Below are positions 29,700 through 40,930 of a stretch of DNA of 64,000 bases, piece after piece. Source of the stretch: Diplonema papillatum (lineage: Eukaryota > Euglenozoa > Diplonemea > Diplonemida > Diplonemidae); the NCBI GenBank assembly GCA_030068145.1, contig JAPJBO010000856.1, forward strand, positions 34,709 through 98,708, written 5' to 3'. Made by a program: the position numbers and the translations under genes. The notes below the pieces were generated by a model that saw only the letters and a program-made list of their open reading frames with translations, made no database searches and had not been told where the DNA came from. The first letter of the stretch is position 1. Every line of letters begins with the position of its first letter.

Positions 29700-30240
29700 T
29701 CATCTTGGATCCCCACGCTCTCCTTCTTGATTAATGAATACATTCTTGTCGCAGAAGTTCGTCTTCCTACGATCTAAGAATTTCACCTCTGACGGAGTAT
29801 GTACGACCCCGGCAGTCCCTATTGATCCCGCGCAACGAGGCCTTAGACGAAACTCAAAAGAGAACCGGTGCCGTGGGCACGGTCCAGGCTTTCGCTGTCG
29901 GGTAGGATTGACAAACGGGCGAACGGCTCGGAAGCAGATTTCAGAGTGCGCGACAGGAAGGGCCAGGATCGTGCACTTCCCATGATCATTCTTTTTTTTT
30001 TTTTTTTTGCGCTTTTTTTTCCCGGTGCGAATGGGGAGGAACAACCGAATGATGAGGTCGACAGACTCGACGGGCGGCGGGTGGGGGGTAAAGGGCAGAG
30101 ACGTACCGGGAGGTGGTGCGAGGTGACGTGCCGATGGTACGCTGTCTCCGGCCCTGGAAGAGATCTTTCGTGATTAGAAGGTTGGACCAACGACTCAGCC
30201 GGTCCCAACCTTCTGCCCGAAAGATCGGGCACATGTCAAC
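29700..30240. other. Spacer with a long T run
   Basis: No convincing coding region. A T-rich run lies at 29990-30010. AGGTTGGACCAACGACTCAGCCGGTCCCAACCT near 30180-30212 forms an imperfect hairpin; quoted here only by its ends AGGTTGG and CCAACCT. Confidence 0.4.
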
Positions 30241-30249
30241 TGAAGTCCC

Positions 30250-30545
30250 TAACGACAGTCGGATCTAACTAATAAAGCCAGACTAACCCCAGAAGAAGCC
30301 AGACTTGAGTCTGGTCGGACTAATGCCAGATCATGCCAGACTAAGCCAGGCTGAAGCATCAACAATGTTCATCAGACCGAAAGCAGAAATGCTAACCTTC
30401 GTCAGACGAAAAAAACGCCAAACAAAAAAGTTAGGCTAAGGTCGCATGAGCCAGTCTGACTACACGGGCTTAAGTCAGACGAAAGTCTAGGGTAAGGCTA
30501 AAGTTGAACTACGAAGTCAGCCCAATGCCACAGGCAAACTAACGC
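30250..30545. repeat. Cluster of short CCAGACT/CAGACGAAA motifs
   Basis: GCCAGACTWA, CAGACGAAA and their near-complements (AGTCTGGTCGGACTAA, CAGTCTGACTAC) occur more than ten times in 300 bp at irregular spacing, mostly on one strand. No tandem register and no ORF. Confidence 0.55.
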
Positions 30546-30667
30546 CTAGGTTCATGCCGGGCCGCACGCTAATCAGACGACAGGGGACGGGGCCGACTGT
30601 CAAGTCGGCCCTTCGGTATCACATCGCGGACTGCGGTATAGGAAGTAACACGTCTTTAATTAGAGAA

Positions 30668-30699
<32 letters not shown>

Positions 30700-31290
30700 G
30701 GTTTGGGTTAGAATGCAAAGAATCTGTGGCGATAATCTGCATCGCCGGCGGCACGGTTAACAGAGTCATAGTTTCTCCCGCCGTTTACCGGCACTGGGCA
30801 GAAGTCGCATTCCACTCGCCACCGCTGTGATGAAGCGAAATGTTGTGGTTTAATTAACCAGTTGGATTCTTCTTGTTCGTAACAGTTCCAAGCTGCAGTG
30901 TGTATGCTGTGATCTGTACGTGTCGTCCCGCCGCGCCACACTCGGCCCGGGGCTTTTGCGGCGCGTTTACCGTGCGGTCGACGGTGGAAAGGAAAGGTTG
31001 CGCAGTGTCGTGCATGCGCTCGTCGAGATGGGCAAGTGTGGCAGCCAAAAATGGCTCGTCTTCACATTTTGAAACCCCCAAAACGACGAACGGATGTGCC
31101 AATGCCTGGGGGCCACGGGCAAACTAACGCCTAGGTTCATGCCGGGCCGCACGCTAATCAGGCGACAGGGGACGGGACCGACTGTCAAGTCGGCCCTTCA
31201 GTATCACATCGCAGACTGCGGTACAGGAAGTAACTGCAGTGTGTATGCTCTGTTCCGCGTGATCTGTACGTATCGTCCCGCCACGCCCGG
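30540..31290. repeat. Direct duplication with a 244-bp insertion in the first copy
   Basis: AACTAACGCCTAGGTTCATG...GGAAGTAAC at 30537-30649 recurs at 31121-31234. In the second copy TGCAGTGTGTATGCT follows directly; in the first it follows only after 244 bp (30650-30893), which include the ~115-bp repeat also seen at 13930. Confidence 0.8.
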
Positions 31291-31580
31291 TGCCCGGGCG
31301 GACACTTTTCCGTTGATTTTTCCTCCATTGGGTACCGGCCACTGACCCACATTCCACCAAGCGAACTCGTTCCGTGTAGCGGCTGTCCCTTACCCTTCCC
31401 CCACGGTACAAATCGTATCGGTAGGGTCGCGAGCTTGGTACGAGTGCGTGCTTTACTTACGGAGCGGCGTGCCTTGGTATGGTGCTCGAGCCTTCCTTCC
31501 CCTCGTGGACGAAGATCCACGTGGGGATTCATGCAAAAATCTGCAAATAACGTGTGGCGCGGCAGCCAAACCACAGGTCG

Positions 31581-32176
<596 letters not shown>

Positions 32177-32799
32177 TCTCAGTAATGGGTAACCCCTGAG
32201 CGGAGTCTAGCCCAGTGTGTGTGTGTGTGTGTGCGCGCCAATCGGCTGAGCTCACGCCTGCATCCCTGTTATTGGAACCTTCGAAATGGCGTCTTGGCCA
32301 GGCAGTGGCCAATGCCCACATGAACACGTGGGGATTTTCGTGCATGCAGAGGCACCGTTCTCGGGTCATCGTTGTATGGCTGTTCATGCCACAGTGAAGA
32401 AGATAGACGGTCGTCGACGGAATGCCGCCCTCGCTGGCTATGTTCACAGACACACACGACGCAACGACTATGACACGCACCGCTGCCGGACAGCGCCAGC
32501 CGTGCCAAAGGTGAGGAGCGGACCACTCAGTCAATGGACGATACGCACACACTCTCCGATCGGCGACGGGCACACGGTAAAGGCCTCCTTTCTGTCGACA
32601 ACGACAGAACAGGAGCTGTCCTCAGCGCGTGGGCCGACACTGTTGGCAGCTGGTTATCTTCTTGCAGGGAGAGTGAATGAAACTAGCTGTCGAGCTCTTC
32701 TTAGTCGAGCCCGGTCACACAAATTAGTAGAGTGTCCTCTTGCTGATATACTATAACCCTCGCACCTGGCGGCATTGTTTCAGTAGCAAAAGTCCGGGA

Positions 32800-32980
32800 G
32801 CCTTGGAAACGGGACGAAGATGGAATCGCAGCTACGCGGCAGTCACAGGGGAGAGCACCCTGCGGCCACGACCCGAGGCGAACTACCCGCAAGACCCCGG
32901 GAGAGGATATCTGAATGGGCAGCTCACTGGCCCGTGTACACGACGCGACGCCCTTCTGGCCCTGCATCGGCCTGCGATTG
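32800..32980 (-). pseudogene. Degenerate copy of the 3' part and downstream flank of the exon at 35447-35888
   Basis: Shares GACGAAGATGGRAYCGCAGC, TACGCGGCRGYCACAGG, AAGACCCCGGG and GTGTACACGACGC-like text with 35367-35505, in the same order. The Lys/Glu-rich part is missing and the frame is broken. A fragmentary duplication. Confidence 0.6.
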
Positions 32981-33059
32981 AGCCGGTCCATCCGGCTGAT
33001 AGACTGAGATAGACAGGCAGTTCGCTGAATCGAGGGAAATAGGGTGGACTGGCTCACTG

Positions 33060-34250
33060 CGACTACCGTGTCGTTATTTGTTGACCCATTTGGGGCCTTA
33101 CCTTTTTGGGCCCGTTCTTGCGGTGTCTACTGACCGTATCCACCTTGTCTTTTTTTGGAATGAAAAGTAAGGTTCGCCCTCTTCAGAGTCCAACCCTGTC
33201 GGAAAAGAAATACTTTGTTCTTCGAAAAAGATAAAGATTTCCGAGAGACGGCGTGTCGAAGGATATAGTGTTAGCTGTAGCGACAGAAGACCAGAGGCGG
33301 TGCTTGGAATGGTTCTGTGCCCAACACCGCACTGTGTCCTATCTGCACCATCATGATCATCGGCAGAAGTGTTTGGACACGAGACAGCGACCAGGAAGGG
33401 AGTAGGTAGGTAGGGTTGAGCAAGAGAGGCAATTGTCCCTTCCGCAGAAGCGCGCGGCACAACACCAAGCTTGGTGGCGGGCTCAACGGGTGGCGGTTAG
33501 CTACACCGCTGTCTACGTTGCATTTTTAGCTGCAGCACGCTCTCCAAGGAGGCAGTTGCTAGTTTATCGCAAGAAAAGAAATGCGGAATTTTGTTTTATT
33601 CTTAGAAAAGAAGAAGAAAGGCGGAAGCGACTCCTTGACGGTATCTCACTACGCCAGCACCCTCACCTGCATCGGAAGCTGCCACTGTGCGACTACGTGC
33701 TCAAAGCTGACATGTCAAAAAGGTGGCCAGAGTGCCACCGGTTTCCCCCGATGGTGGTAATTATGGGGCAGGACAGCATTTACACTTGAATTCCTTGCCT
33801 TCTTTGCGTCCGGGGCATGGTGCCGAGCGTATATTGCCCACAGCGACTCCCGCAGTTCAGGAGAGGTTTTACCTCCATGTTCCACGCCTTGCTATCATCT
33901 ATGCAAACCAGAGCGGCGCGTCTCTACTTTCCCAGATGTGACCAAAGTTGAGCTCGCGAAAGAGCTTCATGGTGATCACGCTGAGTCTCGTGGCCAGAAG
34001 GAAGCAGGTCCATGCCATATCTACTTCTTCATCGGTGGGGAGTGAGCCAGGTTGCGGGGTTCATCGTCGTGGAGTGCTTTCGTCAGGTTTCGGTGGCTTC
34101 CAAGCTGATGCATGTGGGAACCTCAAACAGACCAGGGAAGCAAGGAGGGTGCGAAAGACCCGCAAACCCCTGGCGGAAAAGTTTGGGATGACCTTCCGAC
34201 GATACTTCCAGTATAATTCTGCGTCTGAGCTGTGCTGCGTCAGCAGCTTG
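33060..34250. other. Spacer without recognisable genes
   Basis: Neither strand shows convincing coding sequence or a repeat seen elsewhere in the window. Third-position composition differs from the exons. Confidence 0.4.
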
Positions 34251-34399
34251 CGGCATGCATGCTAGCCTTGCGTCCGCCAGTCCCATGCATGCCAGTCGAT
34301 CGTCCTCTTGCAAGGAAGCATGGAGATGGGATCGCAGTTGAGCGACAGCCGCAGGAGATGAATCCTGCACGTGTCTGCTGGGTGAACATTCCTGTCGAC

Positions 34400-35370
34400 C
34401 TTTGCAGGTGCAGCGCTGCGCCCGCCAGTCCCACACAAGCCAGTTGACTGTCCTCTTGCAAGGAAGCTACATGACGACAAAAGGGACGCAGATGGGATCG
34501 CGACAGCCACAAGAAAATGCATCCGGCACATGTCTGCTCGATGAACATTTCTGCCGACCTTTGCAGATGCAGCGCTGCGCCAGTTGATTGTCCTCTTGCA
34601 AGAGAGCTACATGACGACAAAGGGACGAAGATTGGATCGCAGTTGAGCGACAGCCACAAGAGGATGAATCCTGAACGTGTCCGCTGGATGAACATTTCTG
34701 TCGACCTTTGCAGGTGCAGCGCTGCGCCCTCCAGCTCTGCGTCTCGCGCATGCCAGTCGATTGCCCTCTTGCAAACAAACTACATTACGACAAGGGGACG
34801 AAGATGGGATCGCAGTTGAGCGACAGCCACAAGAGAACGCATCCGGAACGTGTCTGCTGGATGAACATGTAGGTGCAGCGCTGCACCCCGCCAGTCCCGC
34901 GCATGCCAGTTGATTGTCCTCTTGCAGGAAGCTACATTACGACAAGGGGACGAAGATGGGATCGCAGTTGATCGACGACGCATCCTGACCGTGTCTGCTG
35001 GATGAACATGTCGATCTTTGCAGGTACAGCGCTGCGCCCGCCAGTCCCGCGCATGCCGATTGTCCTCTTGCAAGGAAGCTACATTACGACAAGCTGGATG
35101 AACATGTCGACCTTTGCAGGTGCAGCGCTGCGCCCGCCAGTCCCGCGCATGCCGGTTGATTGTCCTCTTGCAAGGAAGCTACATTACGAGCATGTCGACC
35201 TTTTGCAGGTGCAGCGCTGCGCCCGCCAGTCCCGCGCATGCCGGTTGATTGTCCTCTTGCAAGCAAGCTACATTACGAGCATGTCGACCTTTGCAGGTAC
35301 AGCGCTGCGCCCGCCAGTCCCGCGCATGCCGGTTGTCCTCTTGCAAGGAAGCTACATGACGACAAAGGGA
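34400..35370 (+). repeat. Variable-length tandem repeat (~8 units, 87-165 bp)
   Basis: Each unit contains GCAGCGCTGCGCC, CCAGTCCCGCGCATGCC and TGTCCTCTTGCAAGGAAGCT; anchors lie at about 34410, 34568, 34714, 34878, 35027, 35120, 35212 and 35298. The last four units are shorter (about 90 bp) and more alike. GCAGCGCTGC is a palindrome. The array ends ~80 bp beyond the donor of the next exon. Confidence 0.85.
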
Positions 35371-35446
35371 CGAAGATGGGACCGCAGCTACGCGGCGGCC
35401 ACAGGAGGGAGCATCCTGCGCCCCCGACCGGAGGCAAACGACTCAC

Positions 35447-35888
35447 AAGACCCCGGGGCGGACGGCGTCTGGATGGGGAGCTCGCTGGCCATGTACACGA
35501 CGCCCTTCGCCCTCCACTGCACCGACTTCTCCTGCCACCGCTGCTGCGTCTCGGTCAGCACCGGCGGCTCCGCGTCTGCCTCCGCGGGGGAGCCGGCGGA
35601 GGCGTCCTTTTTGGCCTCTTTTTTGGCGTCCTTTTTGGCCTCTTTTTTGGCCTCCTTCTTGGCCTCTTTTTTGGCTTCCTTCTTGGCGGGCTTCTCCTTT
35701 TCCTTTTCCTCCTTCTCCTTCTTGGCCGACGGGGGGGCGCCGTCCCAGCGGCCGAAGCCCGCGGGCGGCGCGATCTCGGCGGGTATCAGGTGCGCCGCCA
35801 GGGATTCGTCGCCGAGGACAGCTGCCTTTTCGAGTTGATCGTTCGCTTCGTCGACGCCGGCGACCTTAGACTCGGAGTAGCAATTTTT
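35447..35888 (-). CDS. Probable internal exon with a Lys/Ala/Glu-rich repeat
   Basis: The minus-strand reading has VAGVDEANDQLEKAAVLG, DESLAAHLIPAEIAPPAG, FGRWDGAPPSAKKEKEEKEK, a run of KKEA/KKDA repeats, then VLTETQQRWQEKSVQWRAKG and VVYMASELPIQTPS. It ends at GGGTCTT|GTGAGT (35445-35446). A plausible acceptor is CCCGCAG at 35889-35895. GC-rich third positions support coding. The lysine-rich stretch looks disordered. Family unknown. Part of its 3' end and downstream intron was copied to about 32.8 kb. Confidence 0.65.
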
Positions 35889-36114
35889 CTGCGGGCATGT
35901 GTGTCAAAGCTCGGTGTTGTGGGGGTAATCCCTGCGCGATATTTAGTGCATTTTTGCGCGCTCTTTTCACGCTACCGCCGAGGCTCCTGCCGCCCGCTCG
36001 TGATGATTACCCATTGTGCGGCACAGCATCATTCCGGGGGCAGCCGTTTCTAGACTGTTTCTCTTACACGATGGGCAGCGGGGGTTCGCGCACCTCTGCG
36101 TTCGATTTCGGGGG

Positions 36115-36395
36115 GGAAATGTTTCTTGGGTTTGAAGAGCGCGTGGTGTTTGCACCACTGAGGCCAGGTTATTTAACCGCGGATTTAGTGAAGGATTGTT
36201 CAGGAAACGGTCGCGAGCGAAACCCGACCAGGTAACGACCATTTCACTGTCTTCTTTGTTTAGTGACGCGAACATCACGAGGTGCCCGAAGACACCGCCC
36301 ACGTGAGCACTGTTAAGCAGCGGTTGCCAGATACTCCCGTAGCACCTATTCACGGGTTTGCAGGGGTAAAAAGGAAGCCCGGGTTGGGGAGGGTG
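36115..36395 (+). repeat. ~250-bp dispersed repeat (copy 2 of 2)
   Basis: Counterpart of 26945-27195, same orientation, with an extra ~38 bp (TGTTAAGCAGCGGTTGCCAG onward). A similar TTAAGCAGCGGCTGCCA string recurs at about 38339, outside this family. Confidence 0.85.
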
Positions 36396-36399
36396 GTGG

Positions 36400-37300
36400 G
36401 TTTGGTGCGTAGTATTCTTCTTTTTTGTTCTTTCTCGGTTCTGGTGGTGCTGCTCCTTCCTTCTCGTCCTGTGTTGGGTTACGACCTTTTTTGTTCTTGT
36501 CGGTTCTGAGCGTTTCCATATGCCTTTTCCTGCTTTGACATGCAGTCCCTTCCAAACTGTACCTCTCTTGGTGTTCGGGGGTTGGGCCGTATGGTAACGT
36601 CTCGGGAAACGAACGGGGGGGGCTTGCCGGCTGCGACCGCTGTTCCTCTCACCCGCTCTCTCCCTCTCCTCGCTGCCCGTGTTGCGATTTATCGAGGATA
36701 CTCCACTAGGCATCACGCACGCCCATCGGGTTCGTTTGGGCTGGCTAGGGGGCTAGGGGGGAAAAACTGGCGGTGTGACCTCCTGGGATAGGCTATTCTC
36801 TCACGCATGGTGGCTATCTCACGGGGGTACCCTCCATCGTACGTTTTAGACCGTTGTTTTCCCCTTTTCTATATTCCAGTGAAGCTTGCAGTAGCTAACG
36901 CGGGAGTCAGTAGCCGGCTGAGAGTTCCGCAAGCAGCCCCCGCCATCCCTATGGACGGGGGACGTAACGTACGATGTCGAACCCCCTCTTTGGGCGGAAA
37001 AGTCCCAGCATAGTTCTGGGGTCCGATGCGTCGCAACACGGTTTTCCGGGGGGATTGTATGTATGTCGAAAAAGGTCGGCATCATCATTCGCCAGAATAT
37101 TTCTGCCCACCAAAACCCCCTCCAACTAAGGTGTTTTCCATTTTGGCATCGTCCCACATATCAAACGCAAACGTTTGTCCAATCCGCCACGGCCTGACTC
37201 ATTTCCTTCAACATTTCGGTGAAAACGTTTTTCGTTCTTCGCCACCGTGTGTTGTTGTTTCACTCAGGACTGTTTTCCCGGTTGTGTTTGTGTGTCGTGT
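36400..37300. other. Spacer without recognisable genes
   Basis: No convincing exon on either strand and no clear match to other repeats in the window. Confidence 0.4.
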
Positions 37301-37303
37301 CGT

Positions 37304-37430
37304 GTAGGGGTAGACCCCATGACTTCCGGCCAACACGTGGTTCGGTAGTTACAGCACTTGGGATTCCTTCGGCTCTTTGTCTGGCAGCTTTGTCGAGCAT
37401 TTCCTTCAAAGCTGGCGCTTGTGGAAACAA
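37304..37430 (+). repeat. ~130-bp dispersed repeat (copy 2 of 3)
   Basis: Shares GTGTAGGGGTAGACCC, AACACGTGGTTCGGTAGTTA, CAGCACTTGGGATTCCTTC, TTTGTCTGGCAGC and CAAAGCTGGCGCT with 26014 and 44676. It ends just beside the exon at 37453. Confidence 0.8.
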
Positions 37431-37452
37431 AAAGTAAGAGAAACGCAAAAAC

Positions 37453-37758
37453 CTTGAAGTTAGCCTTGTGCTTCTTTGCCTTCTTATGGGTTTGCCACGA
37501 GTTCCAGTCGAGCGCTTCTGCATTCTTCCCGGAGCAGACGTAGCAACGGACGGCAGGCGGGGTGCCGTGGGTCTTGACTTTGGTGTCAGACCGCCCAGCG
37601 ACGGCAACCCAGCCTTTTGCGTTTTCAATCTTTCCCCACGTCACGTCCTTCTCGTTCTTGAAGGTGGTCATGATGAGCATGGCGCCCACGGCAGCTTCAT
37701 CCAGCTTCTTGGACTTCGAATCGGGGCCGCCATGGATTGCGACGCCGCTATCGCACAC
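37453..37758 (-). CDS. Probable internal exon: SH3b-like segment plus C2H2-type finger
   Basis: 102 codons, phase 0 at both ends. It begins right after a strong acceptor (AACTTCTTGCAG, AG at 37759-37760). Residues 1-60 (VCDSGVAIHGGPDSKSKKL ... TWGKIENAKGWVAVAG) have the conserved layout of bacterial-type SH3 repeats: a Gly-x-Asn/His-Gly-Gly-Pro turn, a hydrophobic strand, then W-x-KI and GWV. It is followed by CYVC, 14 residues, H, 5 residues, H, a matrin-like C2H2 pattern. The donor (AAG|GTTTTT) is weak, so the right border is less sure. Fold assignment is inference. Confidence 0.65.
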
Positions 37759-37897
37759 CTGCAAGAAGTTATTTGCGCGGTTTACCGGAAGAAATGCGTA
37801 GTTTTGTTTTATTATTTTACTTGTTAGTTGTCGACAATTGTTTTTGTGTTGAGGTGTCACTCAGATGTAAATCTAAAGCCGCCCACGTCAAATTTTG

Positions 37898-38324
37898 TTA
37901 AGCATTGAGTTCTTTTAAGTACATGAACCACATGGATTAGCATGCACTGCCTCGATAGCCAGGTTATCGGATGACGTCGTCACCTGCCATTGCGTCGTCA
38001 AGGTCGAGCATTTGTGGCGCTAGCGGGATTTGGCTTTCTTGCGATTCCAAAGACTGAGTCGGCGAGTACGAGGGCGGGCAGGAGTGCCTGTTTTCCACTT
38101 TCGAGGGCATTGGTGTGCCCGTGGTTCCCGGTCGTTTCGGAGAGCTGCTTGCCCTCGGTACCTTCTTCTTCCTTCGATGCACCCCTGAGTCGGGTGTGGT
38201 CGCCTTCGTCTTCTTCCGTTTGCGGCCGGCGATCGGGCCTTCCTTCGGGGTGCCGAGCACCCTCTTCTTCAGCGCTGGTCGTTCGCTGGTTGCTAAGCAT
38301 TGAGTTCTTTTAAGTACATGAACC
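37898..38324. repeat. 31-bp direct repeat flanking a 365-bp segment
   Basis: TAAGCATTGAGTTCTTTTAA + GTACATGAACC occurs at 37898-37928 and 38294-38324, identical. The segment between contains the terminal exon described next. Confidence 0.9.
37964..38262 (-). CDS. Probable terminal exon with nuclear-localisation-like basic stretches
   Basis: The minus-strand reading has LGTPKEGPIAGRKRKKTK, HRRKKKVPRASSSPKRPG, then SYSPTQSLESQESQIPLA and a tail MLDLDDAMAGDDVIR-stop. Codons end mostly in G or C. A second minus frame overlapping it (37998-38300) is also open, but its composition is less gene-like. RKRKK and RRKKK resemble nuclear-localisation signals. The true 5' border is unclear. Confidence 0.5.
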
Positions 38325-38560
38325 TGAACATGAATTTGTTAAGCAGCGGCTGCCAAAACTTGCCGTGACACCTATGATCAAAGTAAAGTGGAAAAGAGAA
38401 TAGATGTCTAAAAGAGAAAAACGGACTTTTTTGCGTCTAACAAATGCAAAGTTGTCAAGAACAAACCCCGATTGACGGCAGCGTACTATCCACACTCCCG
38501 TTAGATGAACAAAACAGGTTTGAAGGAAGTGCGCACGAACAAAAGGGGACGTAAGTGAAA

Positions 38561-38878
38561 ATGCCTGCCGTTCACCGCGACGACATTGATCTTTCTACTG
38601 TGAAGTGGGAGGCCGCGGTTGAGTGGCCCGCGGAGGAGACGAAAGCTGATGAAAGAACAACTTGTGTGTTCTATCCCGCATGCGACACCGCGCACGCCGA
38701 GGGTGCCAATTGTTACCGGTGTGGTAACAAAGGCGATCAGACCTGGCTGAAGAGCAGACTGAAAAACAAGCAGGTGGCTGACCGGCTTGGCCTCCCCGGA
38801 GGCAAAAAAACGCTTGGGTGTGCGCGCCCCCTTGCGCCGTTGGGCGATAAGCGGTGGTGCGCTGCGTATCGACCCTGA
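38561..38878 (+). CDS. Cys-containing small protein of unknown family
   Basis: 105 codons from ATG to TGA: MPAVHRDDIDLSTVKWEA, then CVFYPACDTAHAEGANCYRC and later CARPLAPLGDKRWCAAYRP. The spacing of cysteines (C-x6-C, C-x2-C, then C and C) could bind zinc. No known domain recognised. Downstream to 39220 other plus frames remain open and read protein-like (ERDPAVPPSALYGPDGTG), so this may be the start of a longer, frameshifted or spliced element ORF. Confidence 0.45.
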   Translation: MPAVHRDDIDLSTVKWEAAVEWPAEETKADERTTCVFYPACDTAHAEGANCYRCGNKGDQTWLKSRLKNKQVADRLGLPGGKKTLGCARPLAPLGDKRWCAAYRP

Positions 38879-39224
38879 TCGCTAGTGGCCGAGCAAGAAC
38901 ACCTCGACAATGAGGAGCTTCTTGGCGTCGAGACGATGACGGACAACAATCACGGCGACACTGCAGCCAATCCGAACCAGAGACAGACTCTAACATCGAA
39001 CACGAGCGCACCACCCTCTCACAACCGAATCGCACGACCAACCCGGCACCGCACGCACATCAACCTGCGACAAAAAAGTTCACAGAGTCAAGGACACCTC
39101 AGAAAAAGAGAGAGATCCGGCTGTGCCACCATCGGCTCTGTACGGACCCGACGGTACCGGCGTTGGCTCTACAGATGCTACGGACCTACACATTCCAATC
39201 GAAGAAAGGGTATTCGACTTTTTT

Positions 39225-39400
39225 AGCGTTAAAGTTCGCTTGGGAATCCGGGATTTTAGATTTTTGATCAACTCCCCCAGACGATAATTCTTAGGCTGTT
39301 TCTTGTGCTAGGCGGCCTTAGGTGTTAAAGGTTTAGTTCGCTTGAGATTCCGAGATTTTGGGTCTCCGGGTTTTGTGAGCCCTTTGCAGGAAGATCAAGA
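39225..39400 (-). repeat. Two oriented motif copies
   Basis: TTTTTTAGCGTTAAAGTTCGC (39220-39265) and GTTTAGTTCGCTTGAGATTC with GGGTCTCCGGGTTTTG (39330-39378). Both lie in the same orientation as the other copies in the window. Confidence 0.55.
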
Positions 39401-39879
39401 TCCGGTGATCGTGCATTGAGCCTCGCACTTCCCCCGTGTTCATGCCTTTGCCACTCTACTTCACGGACTACTCGAGTGCCTTACACTCCACGGAATATCC
39501 ACGGACCCTACGTTTGCCGCCTCCACTTCACGGACCATGCATTTGCCTTTGCCTCACCCACTCCATGAACTTGGTGGACCATAATATTTCTGAACTGCGC
39601 GGGAAAGAGCAGAGTAGACTTCCTCGTTGGCTTCTCTGTTCGCTCCGAAGCCGGAGCTGAATGAGCCCAAGCACCCATCTGAGGAAATAACATTGCGCTA
39701 GCACGCGCGGAATTGCGCGTCGGCTTCAACACGTGCCGACTTCTGCGCGCTCTCTGATTTGAATGCAAAGAAACCCAGTAAAATGCAAGACAAAGACACA
39801 CCTCGTAGCACCGAGGCTCTGCCGCCATCGTACCACCCCCTTCCGACCTGCCTTTGCGTTGGTTGAGCTGGTATAACAT

Positions 39880-40290
39880 GAAGCCCCCGGCTGTCTTAAA
39901 TGGAAGGCGTGAGTTGAGACGTATTGTGCAGCAGGGCTTTCTGTAGGTGCGCTGGTGGAGCATGGAGCCCTCTGCTGTCTTAAGTGACACGGACTTGAAG
40001 GCATGAGTCGGCGTAAAACTGTGCTGTATTGTGCAGCAGTGCATTCTGCTGGTGGAACATGGAGCCCTCTGCTCTCCTAAGTGACACGGACTTTGAAGGC
40101 ATGAGTCGGCGTAAGACTGTGCTGTATTGTGCAGCAGTATTCTGTAGGTGAGCTGGTGGAACATAGAGCCCTCGGCTGTCTTAAGTGACACGGACTTGAG
40201 GGCATGAGTCGGTGTAAGGCTGTGTTGTATTGTGCAGCAGTAGTACGCGCAGTGCATTCTGTAGGTGCTGGTGAGCCACATGCCAACTTC
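39880..40290. repeat. Four tandem units of ~98-118 bp
   Basis: Each has ATGGAGCCCTCTGCTGTCTT, AAGTGACACGGACTTGAAGG, CATGAGTCGGCGTAA and TATTGTGCAGCAG. A 329-codon minus-strand frame crosses the array, but unit lengths are not multiples of three and the composition is poor, so I treat it as non-coding. Confidence 0.8.
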
Positions 40291-40759
40291 TATGGTTGCA
40301 ATGTATTGAACGACCGCTTGGTGAGTTGACTCCGGCAGAGCAGTGATGGATGGCCGCGCCCTTGCAAAGGGAAGAAAAACGGCATGTCGGCGTGGACAAC
40401 GGGTTCCCGAGTGACAACGGGAAGAACAACCAGTCTTTCTTTTTAGATACGACGGGTGGCGGCACAGAAGAGCGCACCAGGGAGCGGGGAATCTCATCAG
40501 CTCAAAGGGGGGAAAAAGAAGAAATGTGTTTGTTTGTGCGCACTAGCGGAAATCACCTGCTTTGGTAAGTTTCATGTAGTACGCTGCCAACTACTAATTT
40601 TTAGTACCCAACAATGCATTGTCAACACAAAAAAAAAAAAAAAAAAAAAAAAGCTGAGACGGAGGCTCGCCAGAAGGGCATTTGCGGCACAAGTGCGCTA
40701 GGGTTTGCAAGCTCTCTTCGCAGTGCGGGAAGTCCGTCCCAGATTCCACCCTCTCTGCT

Positions 40760-40930
40760 GGAAACCCGCCCGCCACTAAACCCAGATTCGCCTGTGTTTC
40801 GTGTGGGTTACAGCACGTTTACCTCCTTTGCGATTGGAATATTGTTGCGCTAGTGCCTTTGAGATTTCGCAACTGGCAGTCTCCTCAAGGCTTTCCTACA
40901 AAGCAGGTGCTTATACAAAAAAGAAAATGA
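40760..40930 (+). repeat. Dispersed repeat ending GCAGGTGCTTATACAAAA (copy 1)
   Basis: CCCGCCACTAAACCCAGATT, CGCCTGTGTTTCGTGTGGG, TTTCGCAACTGGCAG and CTACAAAGCAGGTGCTTATA are shared with 44845-44975, 47700-47825 and 50040-50130, and with the minus strand at 53320-53440. The A-rich end looks like a retroposon tail. Confidence 0.75.

Noticed and set aside
39508..40497. Minus-strand frame of 329 codons
   Set aside because: It lies across a tandem repeat whose units are not multiples of three. No domain and poor composition.
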